Assembly: GCA_016201285.1 (NCBI GenBank)
Contig: JACQDE010000085.1
Location: 1 to 64,000, forward strand
Direction of reading: 5' to 3'
Length of the DNA stretch: 64,000 nt
Origin: Acidobacteriota bacterium
GTDB lineage: Bacteria; Acidobacteriota; Terriglobia; Acidiferrales; UBA7541
In this document: piece after piece, positions 44,705 to 52,451 of the stretch
How the letters are laid out: every line of letters begins with the position of its first letter
Numbering within the stretch: the stretch's first letter is position 1
Notes under the pieces: generated by a model
Told to the model about the DNA's origin: nothing
The model's input: the letters and a program-made list of their open reading frames with translations, nothing else
Databases searched by the model: none
Program-made: the position numbers and the translations under genes

Positions 44705-45391
44705 ATGGGTGAAGATCAGAATACTGTCGCAGTAGTGGGCGGCACGGGAGATCAGGGCTTCGGCCTTGCTCTGCGATGGGCAAAGGCCGGGCGGCACGTG
44801 CTGATTGGCTCGCGTGTGCGCTCGCGTGCCGAGGATGCTGCCGCGAGAGTCAAGTCCGCGGTGGGAGTTTCCGCTCAAGTCGAAGGGATGGAAAACGTTG
44901 AAGCTGTTGCGCATGCCCCGCTGGTCATCCTGTCGGTTCCCTATGAAGCTCAAATCGCAACCTTGAAGACGCTGCGCGAAGTGTGGCGCCCGGGGCAAAT
45001 CCTCGTTGACCTTACCGTTCCGCTCGAGACTTCTGTGGGCGGCTCGCCTTCACGTTTGCTCGGAGTGTGGGCAGGCTCCGCGGCGGAGCAGGCCGCGCAG
45101 CACGTACCCGACAGCGTCGCAGTTGTCGGTGCATTCCACAATGTTAGCGCTCACTCGCTGCAGGAGATTGAGCATTCTGTCGAATGCGACGTCATCGTGT
45201 GCAGCGACAACGCAGACGCGCGCGGAAAGCTTCGTCCGTGGGTGGAGGCCATTCCCGGCTGCCAGTATGTGGATGGCGGAAAACTGGAGAACGCACGCAT
45301 CGTGGAATCGCTCACCGCGCTGCTGATTGGGATGAATCGTCGCTACAAGGTGCCCGGCGCGGGTATCCGCGTGACGGGCCTTCAGCCCTGA
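44705..45391 (+). CDS. npdG: F420H2:NADP oxidoreductase
   Basis: A 228-residue Rossmann-fold enzyme of the NpdG/F420-dependent NADP reductase family, which exchanges hydride between F420H2 and NADP. The nucleotide motif is VAVVGGTGDQGFGLALRWA, followed by the 2'-phosphate-binding GSR. Later marks: LVILSVPYEAQ and VVGAFHNVSA. The ATG at 44705 follows GAAGGAG closely; a TTG at 44684 is possible. It begins a run with three F420 synthesis genes, which supports the F420 assignment. Confidence 0.88.
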   Translation: MGEDQNTVAVVGGTGDQGFGLALRWAKAGRHVLIGSRVRSRAEDAAARVKSAVGVSAQVEGMENVEAVAHAPLVILSVPYEAQIATLKTLREVWRPGQILVDLTVPLETSVGGSPSRLLGVWAGSAAEQAAQHVPDSVAVVGAFHNVSAHSLQEIEHSVECDVIVCSDNADARGKLRPWVEAIPGCQYVDGGKLENARIVESLTALLIGMNRRYKVPGAGIRVTGLQP

Positions 45392-45400
45392 CAGGGAACT

Positions 45401-46168
45401 ATGTTCGTCTCCCACCGCGCCCGCATTGAAATTATCGGCCTTCGAACTTTGCCGGAAGTGCGGCGGGGCGACGATCTGGCTCGGTTGGTGATCGCAGCCT
45501 GCGAGCAAGAAGGCGTGAAACTGCAGCGTGGCGACGTCATTGTCCTCGCGCAGAAGATTGTCTCCAAGGCCGAAGGGCGCATGTTGAATCTGCGCACGGT
45601 GGCGCCTTCGCCGCTGGCGCAAACCTGGGCGCGGGAACTGGGCGCCGATCCACGCTTCATTGAAGTCGTGCTGCGCGAGTCGCGCCGGGTTGTCCGCATG
45701 AGCGAACGCGTCCTGCTTGCGGAAACGCGCCACGGCTTTGTTTGCGCAAATGCAGGGGTGGATCACTCAAACGTTCCAAAGTCAGGCTGGGTGAGCTGCC
45801 TGCCGCTGGACCCGGACGCCTCGGCGCAGCGATTGGTGCGCGCGATTCGGACGCGGCGGAAGATCGGCATCGCGGCGATTATTTGCGACACTTTTGGCCG
45901 TCCTTGGCGGATGGGTCTGACAAATGCAGCCATCGGCACGGCAGGTCTGCGCGTTCTCGATGATTGGCGGGGCCGGCGCGACGCCCACGGACGTGTGTTG
46001 CGCGCAACTGTTCTTGCCGTGGCCGACGAATTGGCTGCGGCAGGGGGCCTGGCCATGGGGAAGAACGCACAGGTGCCCGCCGTGATCATCCGCGGGTATC
46101 GCTTTCGCGCGGGGAAGGACTCCGCGCAGAAGCTGATTCGCCCTGCGGCGGAAGATTTGTTTCGATAG
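45401..46168 (+). CDS. cofE: coenzyme F420-0:L-glutamate ligase
   Basis: A 255-residue CofE-family ligase that adds the first glutamates to F420-0 using GTP. Family marks: GDVIVLAQKIVSKAEGR at the N-terminus and IAAIICDTFGRPWRMG in the second half. It is the stand-alone type; the C-terminal FMN domain found in actinobacterial FbiB is absent. It is 9 bases after npdG. Confidence 0.9.
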   Translation: MFVSHRARIEIIGLRTLPEVRRGDDLARLVIAACEQEGVKLQRGDVIVLAQKIVSKAEGRMLNLRTVAPSPLAQTWARELGADPRFIEVVLRESRRVVRMSERVLLAETRHGFVCANAGVDHSNVPKSGWVSCLPLDPDASAQRLVRAIRTRRKIGIAAIICDTFGRPWRMGLTNAAIGTAGLRVLDDWRGRRDAHGRVLRATVLAVADELAAAGGLAMGKNAQVPAVIIRGYRFRAGKDSAQKLIRPAAEDLFR

Positions 46169-46213
46169 TCCACGGCGGGAACGGATCGCGCTACGAAGGA
46201 ACGAATCAATCGA

Positions 46214-47167
46214 ATGGAAATCGTGGCACTCGCAGGTGGAGTTGGCGCGTCGAAGCTTCTGCTCGGCTTTTCGCGCGAGATGGATCCGCGCGCGCTGACC
46301 GTCATTGTGAATACCGGCGATGATCTTGTCCTGCACGGCCTGGCCATTTCGCCCGATCTTGACATTGTGACGTACACGCTCGCGGGCGCTGTGAACCCGA
46401 AGGCTGGCTGGGGCTTGCGCAGCGACACCTTCACAGCTCTGGAGATTCTTCGCCGGTACGGCCGCGAGCACTGGTTCAATCTGGGAGATCGCGACTTGGC
46501 CACGCACATCCATCGCACGGCGCTCCTGCGCTCGGGCTCGACGCTGAGCGAGGCCACTGACGCCATCCGCCGCGCCTGGGGCGTCGCGGCACGCATTTTG
46601 CCGATGAGCGATCGGCCCGTCCCAACGCTCATTCGCACCGAAATTGGCACCATTCATTTTCAGGAGTATCTGGTGAAGCACCGCACTGAACTCACGGTGG
46701 AGGAAATCATCTTTGACGGGGTCGAAGAGGCTCGGCCAGCCCCTGGTGTGCTGGAAGCGATTGCATCCGCGGCAGGCATCGTTGTGTGCCCCAGCAATCC
46801 GCTTATCAGCATCGGGCCGATCCTGGCGCTGCCCGGCGTGCGCGAGGCTCTCCGCAATCGCCGCGAACGGGTCGTGGCGGTCTGCCCAATCGTCGGCGGC
46901 AAATCGCTCAAGGGCCCGTCAGACAAAATGCTGAAGCAACTAAGGTACGACGTTACCGCGCTGGGGGTGGCCAGGCTTTATAGCGATGTTGTCGGCACGT
47001 TCATTATTGATGTGCAGGACGCCGCGCAGCAGCAGTCCATCGAAGCGCTCGGGATACAGGTGGTGGTGCGCGCTACGACGATGCGCACACCGGCGGACAA
47101 GGAACGTCTGGCTCGCGCCGTTCTCGGCGCGCTGCACCAGCGTGCGCAGGCGGGGGCAGCCAGTTAG
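46214..47167 (+). CDS. cofD: 2-phospho-L-lactate (or phosphoenolpyruvate) transferase
   Basis: A 317-residue CofD/FbiA-family enzyme that joins the lactyl- or PEP-derived phospho group to FO, giving F420-0 or dehydro-F420-0. Seen marks: IVALAGGVGASKLLLGF, VNTGDDLVLHGL and the Asp-containing WFNLGDRDLATH. It is 45 bases after cofE and 5 before cofC. Whether the bacterial or archaeal precursor is used cannot be read from the sequence. Confidence 0.92.
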   Translation: MEIVALAGGVGASKLLLGFSREMDPRALTVIVNTGDDLVLHGLAISPDLDIVTYTLAGAVNPKAGWGLRSDTFTALEILRRYGREHWFNLGDRDLATHIHRTALLRSGSTLSEATDAIRRAWGVAARILPMSDRPVPTLIRTEIGTIHFQEYLVKHRTELTVEEIIFDGVEEARPAPGVLEAIASAAGIVVCPSNPLISIGPILALPGVREALRNRRERVVAVCPIVGGKSLKGPSDKMLKQLRYDVTALGVARLYSDVVGTFIIDVQDAAQQQSIEALGIQVVVRATTMRTPADKERLARAVLGALHQRAQAGAAS

Positions 47168-47172
47168 TTTCC

Positions 47173-47871
47173 ATGCGTGCCGTGCTCATTCCTGTCAAAA
47201 ATCTCTCCCGCGCGAAACAACGCCTCGCTCCGCTTCTTTCTCAGGCGGACCGCACCGCCCTGGCTATGGCGATGATGGAAGACGTCTTCTCCGCAGTGGC
47301 GTGCGTGCGCGGGCTTGACGCAGTGTTCGTCGTCAGCAATCATGGCCCTGCTCTCGAGCGGGCGCGGAGTTTGGGATGGGAAGTCATTCGGGAACGCCGG
47401 CAGGTTTCGGAGAGCGTGTCTGTGGATCGCGCGTCGCACTACTGCGCCGCGCGAGGCGTCCGCGCCCTGCTGCGGCTGCCGATTGATATTCCGCTGCTAC
47501 AATCCTCGGATGTGGAAGATGTTCTGGCAGCGGCGGGACCCGACCCCGCGAGCGTGTTGGTTCCTTCGCGTGATGGCACGGGGACGAACGCTTTGTTACG
47601 CACGCCACCCGCTCTCTTCCGTTCGCACTTCGGACAGGATAGTTTGCGGAAGCATCTCGCCGAGGCAGCGGGGAAAGGAGCTCTGGCCTGCGTGATTCGC
47701 AACGCGCGGATCGAGCTGGACGTGGACGACGCGGAAGACTTGCGCGCGCTCGCCGCGTGGAGAGACCTTGGTGGCGCGACAGGATGCTGGCTGCGCCGCG
47801 CAGGCTTCTTAACGAGGGCGATGAGGGCAGGAAGTGCTGGTGAGCAGCAGTCTTGGGGAAAACAGGGATGA
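47173..47871 (+). CDS. cofC: 2-phospholactate/PEP guanylyltransferase
   Basis: A 232-residue CofC/FbiD nucleotidyltransferase that activates phospholactate or phosphoenolpyruvate with GTP for CofD. Motifs: LIPVKNLSRAKQRLAPLL (nucleotide site), LRLPIDIPLL and SRDGTGTNALLRTP. The C-terminal 30 residues are low in conservation. The stop overlaps the CoA-transferase start by 4 bases. Confidence 0.9.
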   Translation: MRAVLIPVKNLSRAKQRLAPLLSQADRTALAMAMMEDVFSAVACVRGLDAVFVVSNHGPALERARSLGWEVIRERRQVSESVSVDRASHYCAARGVRALLRLPIDIPLLQSSDVEDVLAAAGPDPASVLVPSRDGTGTNALLRTPPALFRSHFGQDSLRKHLAEAAGKGALACVIRNARIELDVDDAEDLRALAAWRDLGGATGCWLRRAGFLTRAMRAGSAGEQQSWGKQG

Positions 47872-48533
47872 AGAACAAGATCTATGCAGGCGGGGACGAA
47901 GTTGTAGCCGACGTACCCGATGGCGCTTCGATCATGTTCGGCGGTTTCGGTGGCGCCGGTTTTCCGAACAACCTGATCCGGGCGCTGGCTCGCAGGGGCA
48001 CGCGAAACATTACGGCTATCAGCAATAACTGCGGGTCGGGCGATAACGAGCTCGGGATACTTTTCAAGAATAAACAGATCCGCAAGGCGCATGCGTCGTT
48101 TCCCGGGCCCACCGCGAATCACTTTCAGGATTGTTATGGGGCCGGCGAAATTGAGCTGGAGCTCATGGCGCAGGGCATCCTCTGCGAGAGGCTGCGCGCG
48201 CAAGCCGCCGGCATCCCCGCGTTTTACACGACTGTTGGCGTGGGCACTGAAGTCGCGAAAGGCAAGGAAGAACGCGTCGTGCGCGGGAAGAGGTGCATCT
48301 TGGAAAGCGCATTGGGAGCCGACTACGCTTTCATCAAGGCTTGGAAGGCCGACCGGATCGGCAACCTGATCTACCGCAAGGCCGCCCGCAATTTCAATCC
48401 ACTGATGGCCGCCGCCGCGGAGACAACTATCGTCGAAGTGGATGAAATCGTCGAGGTGGGTGCGCTCGATCCCGAAGTCATCATCACGCCTTCGATTTTC
48501 GTGGACCGGATTGTCCAGGTGCCAGGGAGATAG
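47868..48533 (+). CDS. scoA: 3-oxoacid CoA-transferase subunit A
   Basis: A 221-residue family I CoA-transferase alpha subunit. The CoA-binding loop is SIMFGGFGGAGFPNNLI, and NNCGSGDNELGILF is a family mark. It acts as a heterodimer with the next gene product. Substrate may be acetoacetate, 3-oxoadipate or another acyl group; not decidable. The ATG at 47868 overlaps the cofC stop, so it is co-translated with the F420 genes although no functional tie is evident. Confidence 0.88.
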   Translation: MKNKIYAGGDEVVADVPDGASIMFGGFGGAGFPNNLIRALARRGTRNITAISNNCGSGDNELGILFKNKQIRKAHASFPGPTANHFQDCYGAGEIELELMAQGILCERLRAQAAGIPAFYTTVGVGTEVAKGKEERVVRGKRCILESALGADYAFIKAWKADRIGNLIYRKAARNFNPLMAAAAETTIVEVDEIVEVGALDPEVIITPSIFVDRIVQVPGR

Positions 48534-48534
48534 C

Positions 48535-49218
48535 ATGTCGAAACAGCGATTGACTCGCGAACAGATCGCCGAGCGCGCCGCCCAGGAGCTGCCTGATGGT
48601 GGGTGCGTAAACCTCGGTTTCGGAATCCCGAATCTCATGTCGAACTATGTTCCCGCGGGGAAGACGATCTACTTCCACAGTGAGAATGGGATTCTTGGTA
48701 TGGGGCCGCGGGCCAAGCCGGGCGAAGAGGACTTCGACCTGGTGGATGCGATGAAGGTGCCGGTCACGGTGATTCCCGGAGCGGCGTTCTTCAATCAGGC
48801 CGAGGCACATATGATGACCCGAGGCGGGCATCTTGACGTAGCGGTCCTGGGTGCCTTCCAGGTTTCGGAAAAAGGAGACATCGCCAACTGGAAAGTGCCG
48901 GGCACGAAAGGCTCCGGGGGGATCGGCGGAGCGATGGATATCGCCGTCGGCGCGCGACGCCTGATCGTCTGCATGGAGCACAACGCCAGGGATGGCGCGC
49001 CCAAGGTGGTGCGGCAGTGTACTTATCCGCTAACCGCGATTGAGTGCGTGAAAGCGATCATCACAGACCTGGCCGTCATCGACATCACAGCGGAGGGGCT
49101 TCTGCTGCGCGAGGTGGCGCCGGGATTCACGCCAGCCGAGGTTCAGCGCTTCACGGAGCCCAGGCTGATTGTTTCGGAAAATGTTCCGGAGATGAGACTG
49201 GCCGCAGGAGGCATGTAG
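48535..49218 (+). CDS. scoB: 3-oxoacid CoA-transferase subunit B
   Basis: A 227-residue beta subunit. The catalytic Glu is in HSENGILGMG, where it forms the glutamyl-CoA thioester; other marks are GGCVNLGFGIPNLMSN and GHLDVAVLGAFQVSEKGD. It is one base after scoA and converges, 8 bases away, on the FAD/Fe-S oxidoreductase gene. Confidence 0.88.
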   Translation: MSKQRLTREQIAERAAQELPDGGCVNLGFGIPNLMSNYVPAGKTIYFHSENGILGMGPRAKPGEEDFDLVDAMKVPVTVIPGAAFFNQAEAHMMTRGGHLDVAVLGAFQVSEKGDIANWKVPGTKGSGGIGGAMDIAVGARRLIVCMEHNARDGAPKVVRQCTYPLTAIECVKAIITDLAVIDITAEGLLLREVAPGFTPAEVQRFTEPRLIVSENVPEMRLAAGGM

Positions 49219-49226
49219 CAGGGCGG

Positions 49227-50663
49227 TTAGAGCGTGATTGCTTTTTCGACGATTTCGATCCCGGTCTTGCGAAGGAATTCTTCCGGGGATTCGCCGCCGA
49301 CCATGACAAAGGTGTAGTCGTTTGGTATCTCCTGCCGGCGGGCGTCGAGTTCGAGCGTCACGGAGTCCGGGCGGATGTCGAGCACGTGTGATTTCTTCAG
49401 GATTTCGATTCTGCCCTCTTTTTCGGCTTCCTCCAGATGCTGGCGGTTGCGTTCACGGGCGCGCTGGAAATTGTCCCCGCGGTAGGAAAGCGCTACGCGA
49501 TTCCTTCCGGAGCGGCTGAGCGCCAGAGCAGCTTCGATCGCGGAGTCCCCGCCGCCGACGATCAGCACGCTCTTGTTCTCATACGTCTCCGCCTCGATCA
49601 GTCGATAGGATACTTTCGCCAGGTCTTCGCCCGGGACGCTCAGGCGGCGGGGCGTTCCGCGCCGCCCCATCGCCAGAATGACGTAACGCGCGTGATGTTG
49701 GGCGCGAGATGTGTCCACGTGAAATCCTGTGCTGTTGCGGTGGACGCGCTCGACGCGCTCGTTCGTGCGTACTTGTACGCCGGTGTTTTGCAGGATCGTC
49801 TCCCACACGGAGAGCAACGCTTCCTTTGTGCCGTCGCCGATGTAGAGTGAGCCATAGAGCGGCATTTCGATTGGCTCCGCCATCAGGAACTTCTGCCGCG
49901 GGTACTGCCGGATGGTGGAGGCGATCTCGCCTTGCTCGAGGGTGACGTAACGCATGCCGTACTGCTGTGCCGCAAGTGAAGCGCTCAGCCCGGCCGGCCC
50001 GGAACCGACGATGGCCACGTCGAAAAGATCCTCCGCCCCACTGGTTTCTTGCTGCAGCCGCTGCTTCAAATGATCAATGACCAGCTTGCCCTCGTTGATT
50101 GCGCTCTTGATCAGTCCCATGCCCGCCAGCTCACCGACAATGAAGATGCCCGGCACATTCGTTTCGAAGTTTTCCTTGACGTGGGGCACGCGCAGGGTTT
50201 GCAGCACGCCGTTGCTGGACATGGCGATGGCCTGGGTGGGGCAAACTTCGGCGCACTTCGCGTGACTGGTGCATCGGTCCGGATGAGCCAGGATTGCCTT
50301 GTGATTGATCAGTTCCAGCGTGCCTGCCTCCGGGCATGCCTGCACACAGCTTCCGCATCCGATGCAAAGGGACGCATTGATCACCGGTTTTGGTTTGCCG
50401 GCCGCTGCGCTGCCGGAACGTACCTCGGCAGTATGCACCTTCCACATGGCCAGCGCGGCGCCGCAGTACGCGCAAAAGGCCGAGCCTTTCGCAATCGACT
50501 TGCGGCAACGGGGGCAGGGAACAAGGCTAGGGGGAGAGGCTGCTGCAGCCTGAGGCGCATGCCTGGCACCCGGCTTCTGGCTTGCCGTCAGCTTTTTCAG
50601 ATAGCCGCGCACAAACAGAAAGGTGACCAGTGCGGCGAAAAGGAATGAAACAAATGTTTCCAC
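49227..50663 (-). CDS. membrane-anchored FAD/NAD(P)-dependent Fe-S oxidoreductase
   Basis: A 478-residue protein with an unusual set of parts: an N-terminal membrane helix (about 3-20), a zinc ribbon (Cys50, 53, 64, 67), an 8-Fe-type ferredoxin domain (about 97-148), a segment VPGIFIVGELAGMGLIKSA normally found at the end of FAD enzymes, and then a thioredoxin-reductase-like FAD domain (VAIVGSGPAGLSAS) with an NAD(P) motif (VLIVGGGDSAIEAALAL). The first cluster motif is normal; the second reads C-TS-H-AK-C-AEV-C, with His134 in place of a Cys. There is no CxxC thiol pair, so it is not a disulfide reductase. The last gene of the cytochrome operon; it may feed NAD(P)H electrons to the neighbouring b-haem protein. 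GTG start. Confidence 0.8.
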   Translation of the reverse strand: METFVSFLFAALVTFLFVRGYLKKLTASQKPGARHAPQAAAASPPSLVPCPRCRKSIAKGSAFCAYCGAALAMWKVHTAEVRSGSAAAGKPKPVINASLCIGCGSCVQACPEAGTLELINHKAILAHPDRCTSHAKCAEVCPTQAIAMSSNGVLQTLRVPHVKENFETNVPGIFIVGELAGMGLIKSAINEGKLVIDHLKQRLQQETSGAEDLFDVAIVGSGPAGLSASLAAQQYGMRYVTLEQGEIASTIRQYPRQKFLMAEPIEMPLYGSLYIGDGTKEALLSVWETILQNTGVQVRTNERVERVHRNSTGFHVDTSRAQHHARYVILAMGRRGTPRRLSVPGEDLAKVSYRLIEAETYENKSVLIVGGGDSAIEAALALSRSGRNRVALSYRGDNFQRARERNRQHLEEAEKEGRIEILKKSHVLDIRPDSVTLELDARRQEIPNDYTFVMVGGESPEEFLRKTGIEIVEKAITL

Positions 50664-50675
50664 GCCCCCGCAACC

Positions 50676-51611
50676 TCACAACAATCCGAAGAGCATCACG
50701 ACGATAACATGGACCGTGGCAAGCACGGCAAAGGAATAACTGAACGGCCGGTGTACGACGTGCCAGAGTTGGAACACCTGCTGCGCCCGCGAAAGGAAAA
50801 GAATCCGCTTTGCGAGTGAAGCCTTGCGCCGGGCGATCTCCACGACGTTTTCCAGTTCCGCGTTTCCGGCCGGCAGGAAGCCGCCGAGCGTGGTCAACGT
50901 GCCGCGTGCATCCATCGCTCTCCGCCGAAGCGCCGCGACATGGAATGGCCGCACGGAGTCAATACCGACCATGCAGCCAAGAGCAAGGAAAAGCGGCATA
51001 TGCTGCACCTGCTCTGGCGTTGGAAACCGAAAGAGCATTGAAAGCTCGGCTTTGGAGAACAGCCGCTGTGCTTCGAGTGCCTTCGCCAACTGCTCCTGCA
51101 TCTCCCGGGCTTCATGAAGCGAAAGCTCGGCCGCAGTCAGGTTGCGAGGAATTTGCGTGTACAGATATCGGCCTACGATTCCGCTCAGTCCCACCGCCAT
51201 CATGATCCAGAAGGCCACACCGACAAGTCCATTAAACTTAAACGAAGAATGCAGCGCGATCACCAGAGGAGCCGCGGAGCCCAATAGGACGTGGACGTCC
51301 AGCCAATGCCGCGAACTGCCCTGCTTGCCCAGCCATGCCCAGCGCTTGCGGAGCGGATAGAGAAACAATCCGAGAAAAAGGAAAAAACCGACAATGCCCA
51401 GAGGCAGCCCAATCCTGCCGCCCGGCTTGAGCAGTTTGTGCTTCGGGGAATGCGGCCGGTCGATCTTGTCCAGGGTGTAGTAGTCCAGTCCATAGGCGGC
51501 GACAGACACCAACAGCGTGGTCGCCAGCAGAATAAAAGCTGCCATTCGGAACTGATGTGTCCCGCGGCCGTTGGGTGCGCTGGCGAAAAAGGGCCGGACT
51601 GTCGCCTGCAT
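50676..51611 (-). CDS. bis-haem-b membrane protein, ferric-reductase-like core
   Basis: A 311-residue membrane protein with about five hydrophobic segments (about 22-45, 67-86, 105-122, 127-148 and 290-310) and a basic, helical cytoplasmic stretch of about 130 residues between the last two. Two His pairs, His107/His121 and His287/His301, have exactly the same 13-residue spacing seen in b-type haem four-helix bundles such as ferric reductases, so two stacked b haems across the membrane are likely. No FAD or NAD domain is attached; the next gene supplies one. The ATG at 51611 follows the upstream stop by 2 bases. Confidence 0.7.
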   Translation of the reverse strand: MQATVRPFFASAPNGRGTHQFRMAAFILLATTLLVSVAAYGLDYYTLDKIDRPHSPKHKLLKPGGRIGLPLGIVGFFLFLGLFLYPLRKRWAWLGKQGSSRHWLDVHVLLGSAAPLVIALHSSFKFNGLVGVAFWIMMAVGLSGIVGRYLYTQIPRNLTAAELSLHEAREMQEQLAKALEAQRLFSKAELSMLFRFPTPEQVQHMPLFLALGCMVGIDSVRPFHVAALRRRAMDARGTLTTLGGFLPAGNAELENVVEIARRKASLAKRILFLSRAQQVFQLWHVVHRPFSYSFAVLATVHVIVVMLFGLL

Positions 51612-51613
51612 GC

Positions 51614-52435
51614 TCACGGTTGGCCTTGGACGGAGCTTGTCGCGGAAACCGAGAAGAGTTTGTAGTCCGTAAAACGGTGGATATTCCGCCAGTGTTGGCG
51701 CGGCGTCTCGACGTCGATCGTGGCACTGCTCGGCAGCCAATAATGTTGTGCACCCTTTGTAAATGCGAAAGAGACGTAACGGATCTCGCCGGACAATGTC
51801 CGCAAGCCGATATCCTCCATGCCTGATGGGATCCCCACTTGGAGCTTTGCTACAGCGCCAGTCTCTTCGTCGATCCAGGCGGTTCCTTCGAGATCAAGCG
51901 GGTATTCGCGGCCGCGGAGCAGAAGCACAGCGGGGGAACGCGCACCAGGGACGTGCCGGAAATGGATTCGTGCGTGACGCTTGCCTTCAAGAACGTCGTC
52001 TTCGAGAAGCGTGAATTCAAAACTCGCCTGATAGACAGGATGAAATACGAGCAACATGGTAGAAAACCCGTTCGTGATCATCAGCGGCCGATTGCCGTTG
52101 TGACCAACGGCGTTGAGGGCGAGTCGCGACTCCTCCAAAAGAAGTTCGCCGCCGCCGGCTTGCAACATCAGCAAATAATCATAAGCGGACTCTTCCTTCT
52201 GCTCCACCTGCCCGTTTTTTCCGAGCTTGGCTTGGAGAACCCGCTCGGTACACTTCACGTCTGAAAACTGCTCTACAAATGCGCTGGCATGCCGCGCCGT
52301 GCGCTCAAGGATGCGCTCCAGAGGCGTGGGTTCTGCCGCTCGCAGAATGGGCACCGACAGCAGGCAGAAAAAAGCAGCATGAGCCAGCGACCGGGCCCAT
52401 GTGGCATGCATCCGGAATGTGCTTTTGAGCTTCAT
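51614..52435 (-). CDS. secreted protein of unknown function
   Basis: A 273-residue protein with a signal peptide (SLAHAAFFCLLSVPILRAAEP) and a beta-rich body that includes AYDYLLMLQAGGGELLLEES and DLEGTAWIDEETGAVAKLQV. This shape recalls lipoprotein-carrier (LolA-like) folds, but I do not recognise the family. A strong GGAGGAAAAGCG lies before the ATG. Position, between the beta-barrel and the b-haem gene, suggests a periplasmic accessory of the conduit. Confidence 0.7.
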   Translation of the reverse strand: MKLKSTFRMHATWARSLAHAAFFCLLSVPILRAAEPTPLERILERTARHASAFVEQFSDVKCTERVLQAKLGKNGQVEQKEESAYDYLLMLQAGGGELLLEESRLALNAVGHNGNRPLMITNGFSTMLLVFHPVYQASFEFTLLEDDVLEGKRHARIHFRHVPGARSPAVLLLRGREYPLDLEGTAWIDEETGAVAKLQVGIPSGMEDIGLRTLSGEIRYVSFAFTKGAQHYWLPSSATIDVETPRQHWRNIHRFTDYKLFSVSATSSVQGQP

Positions 52436-52451
52436 CGCTTTTCCTCCGCGC

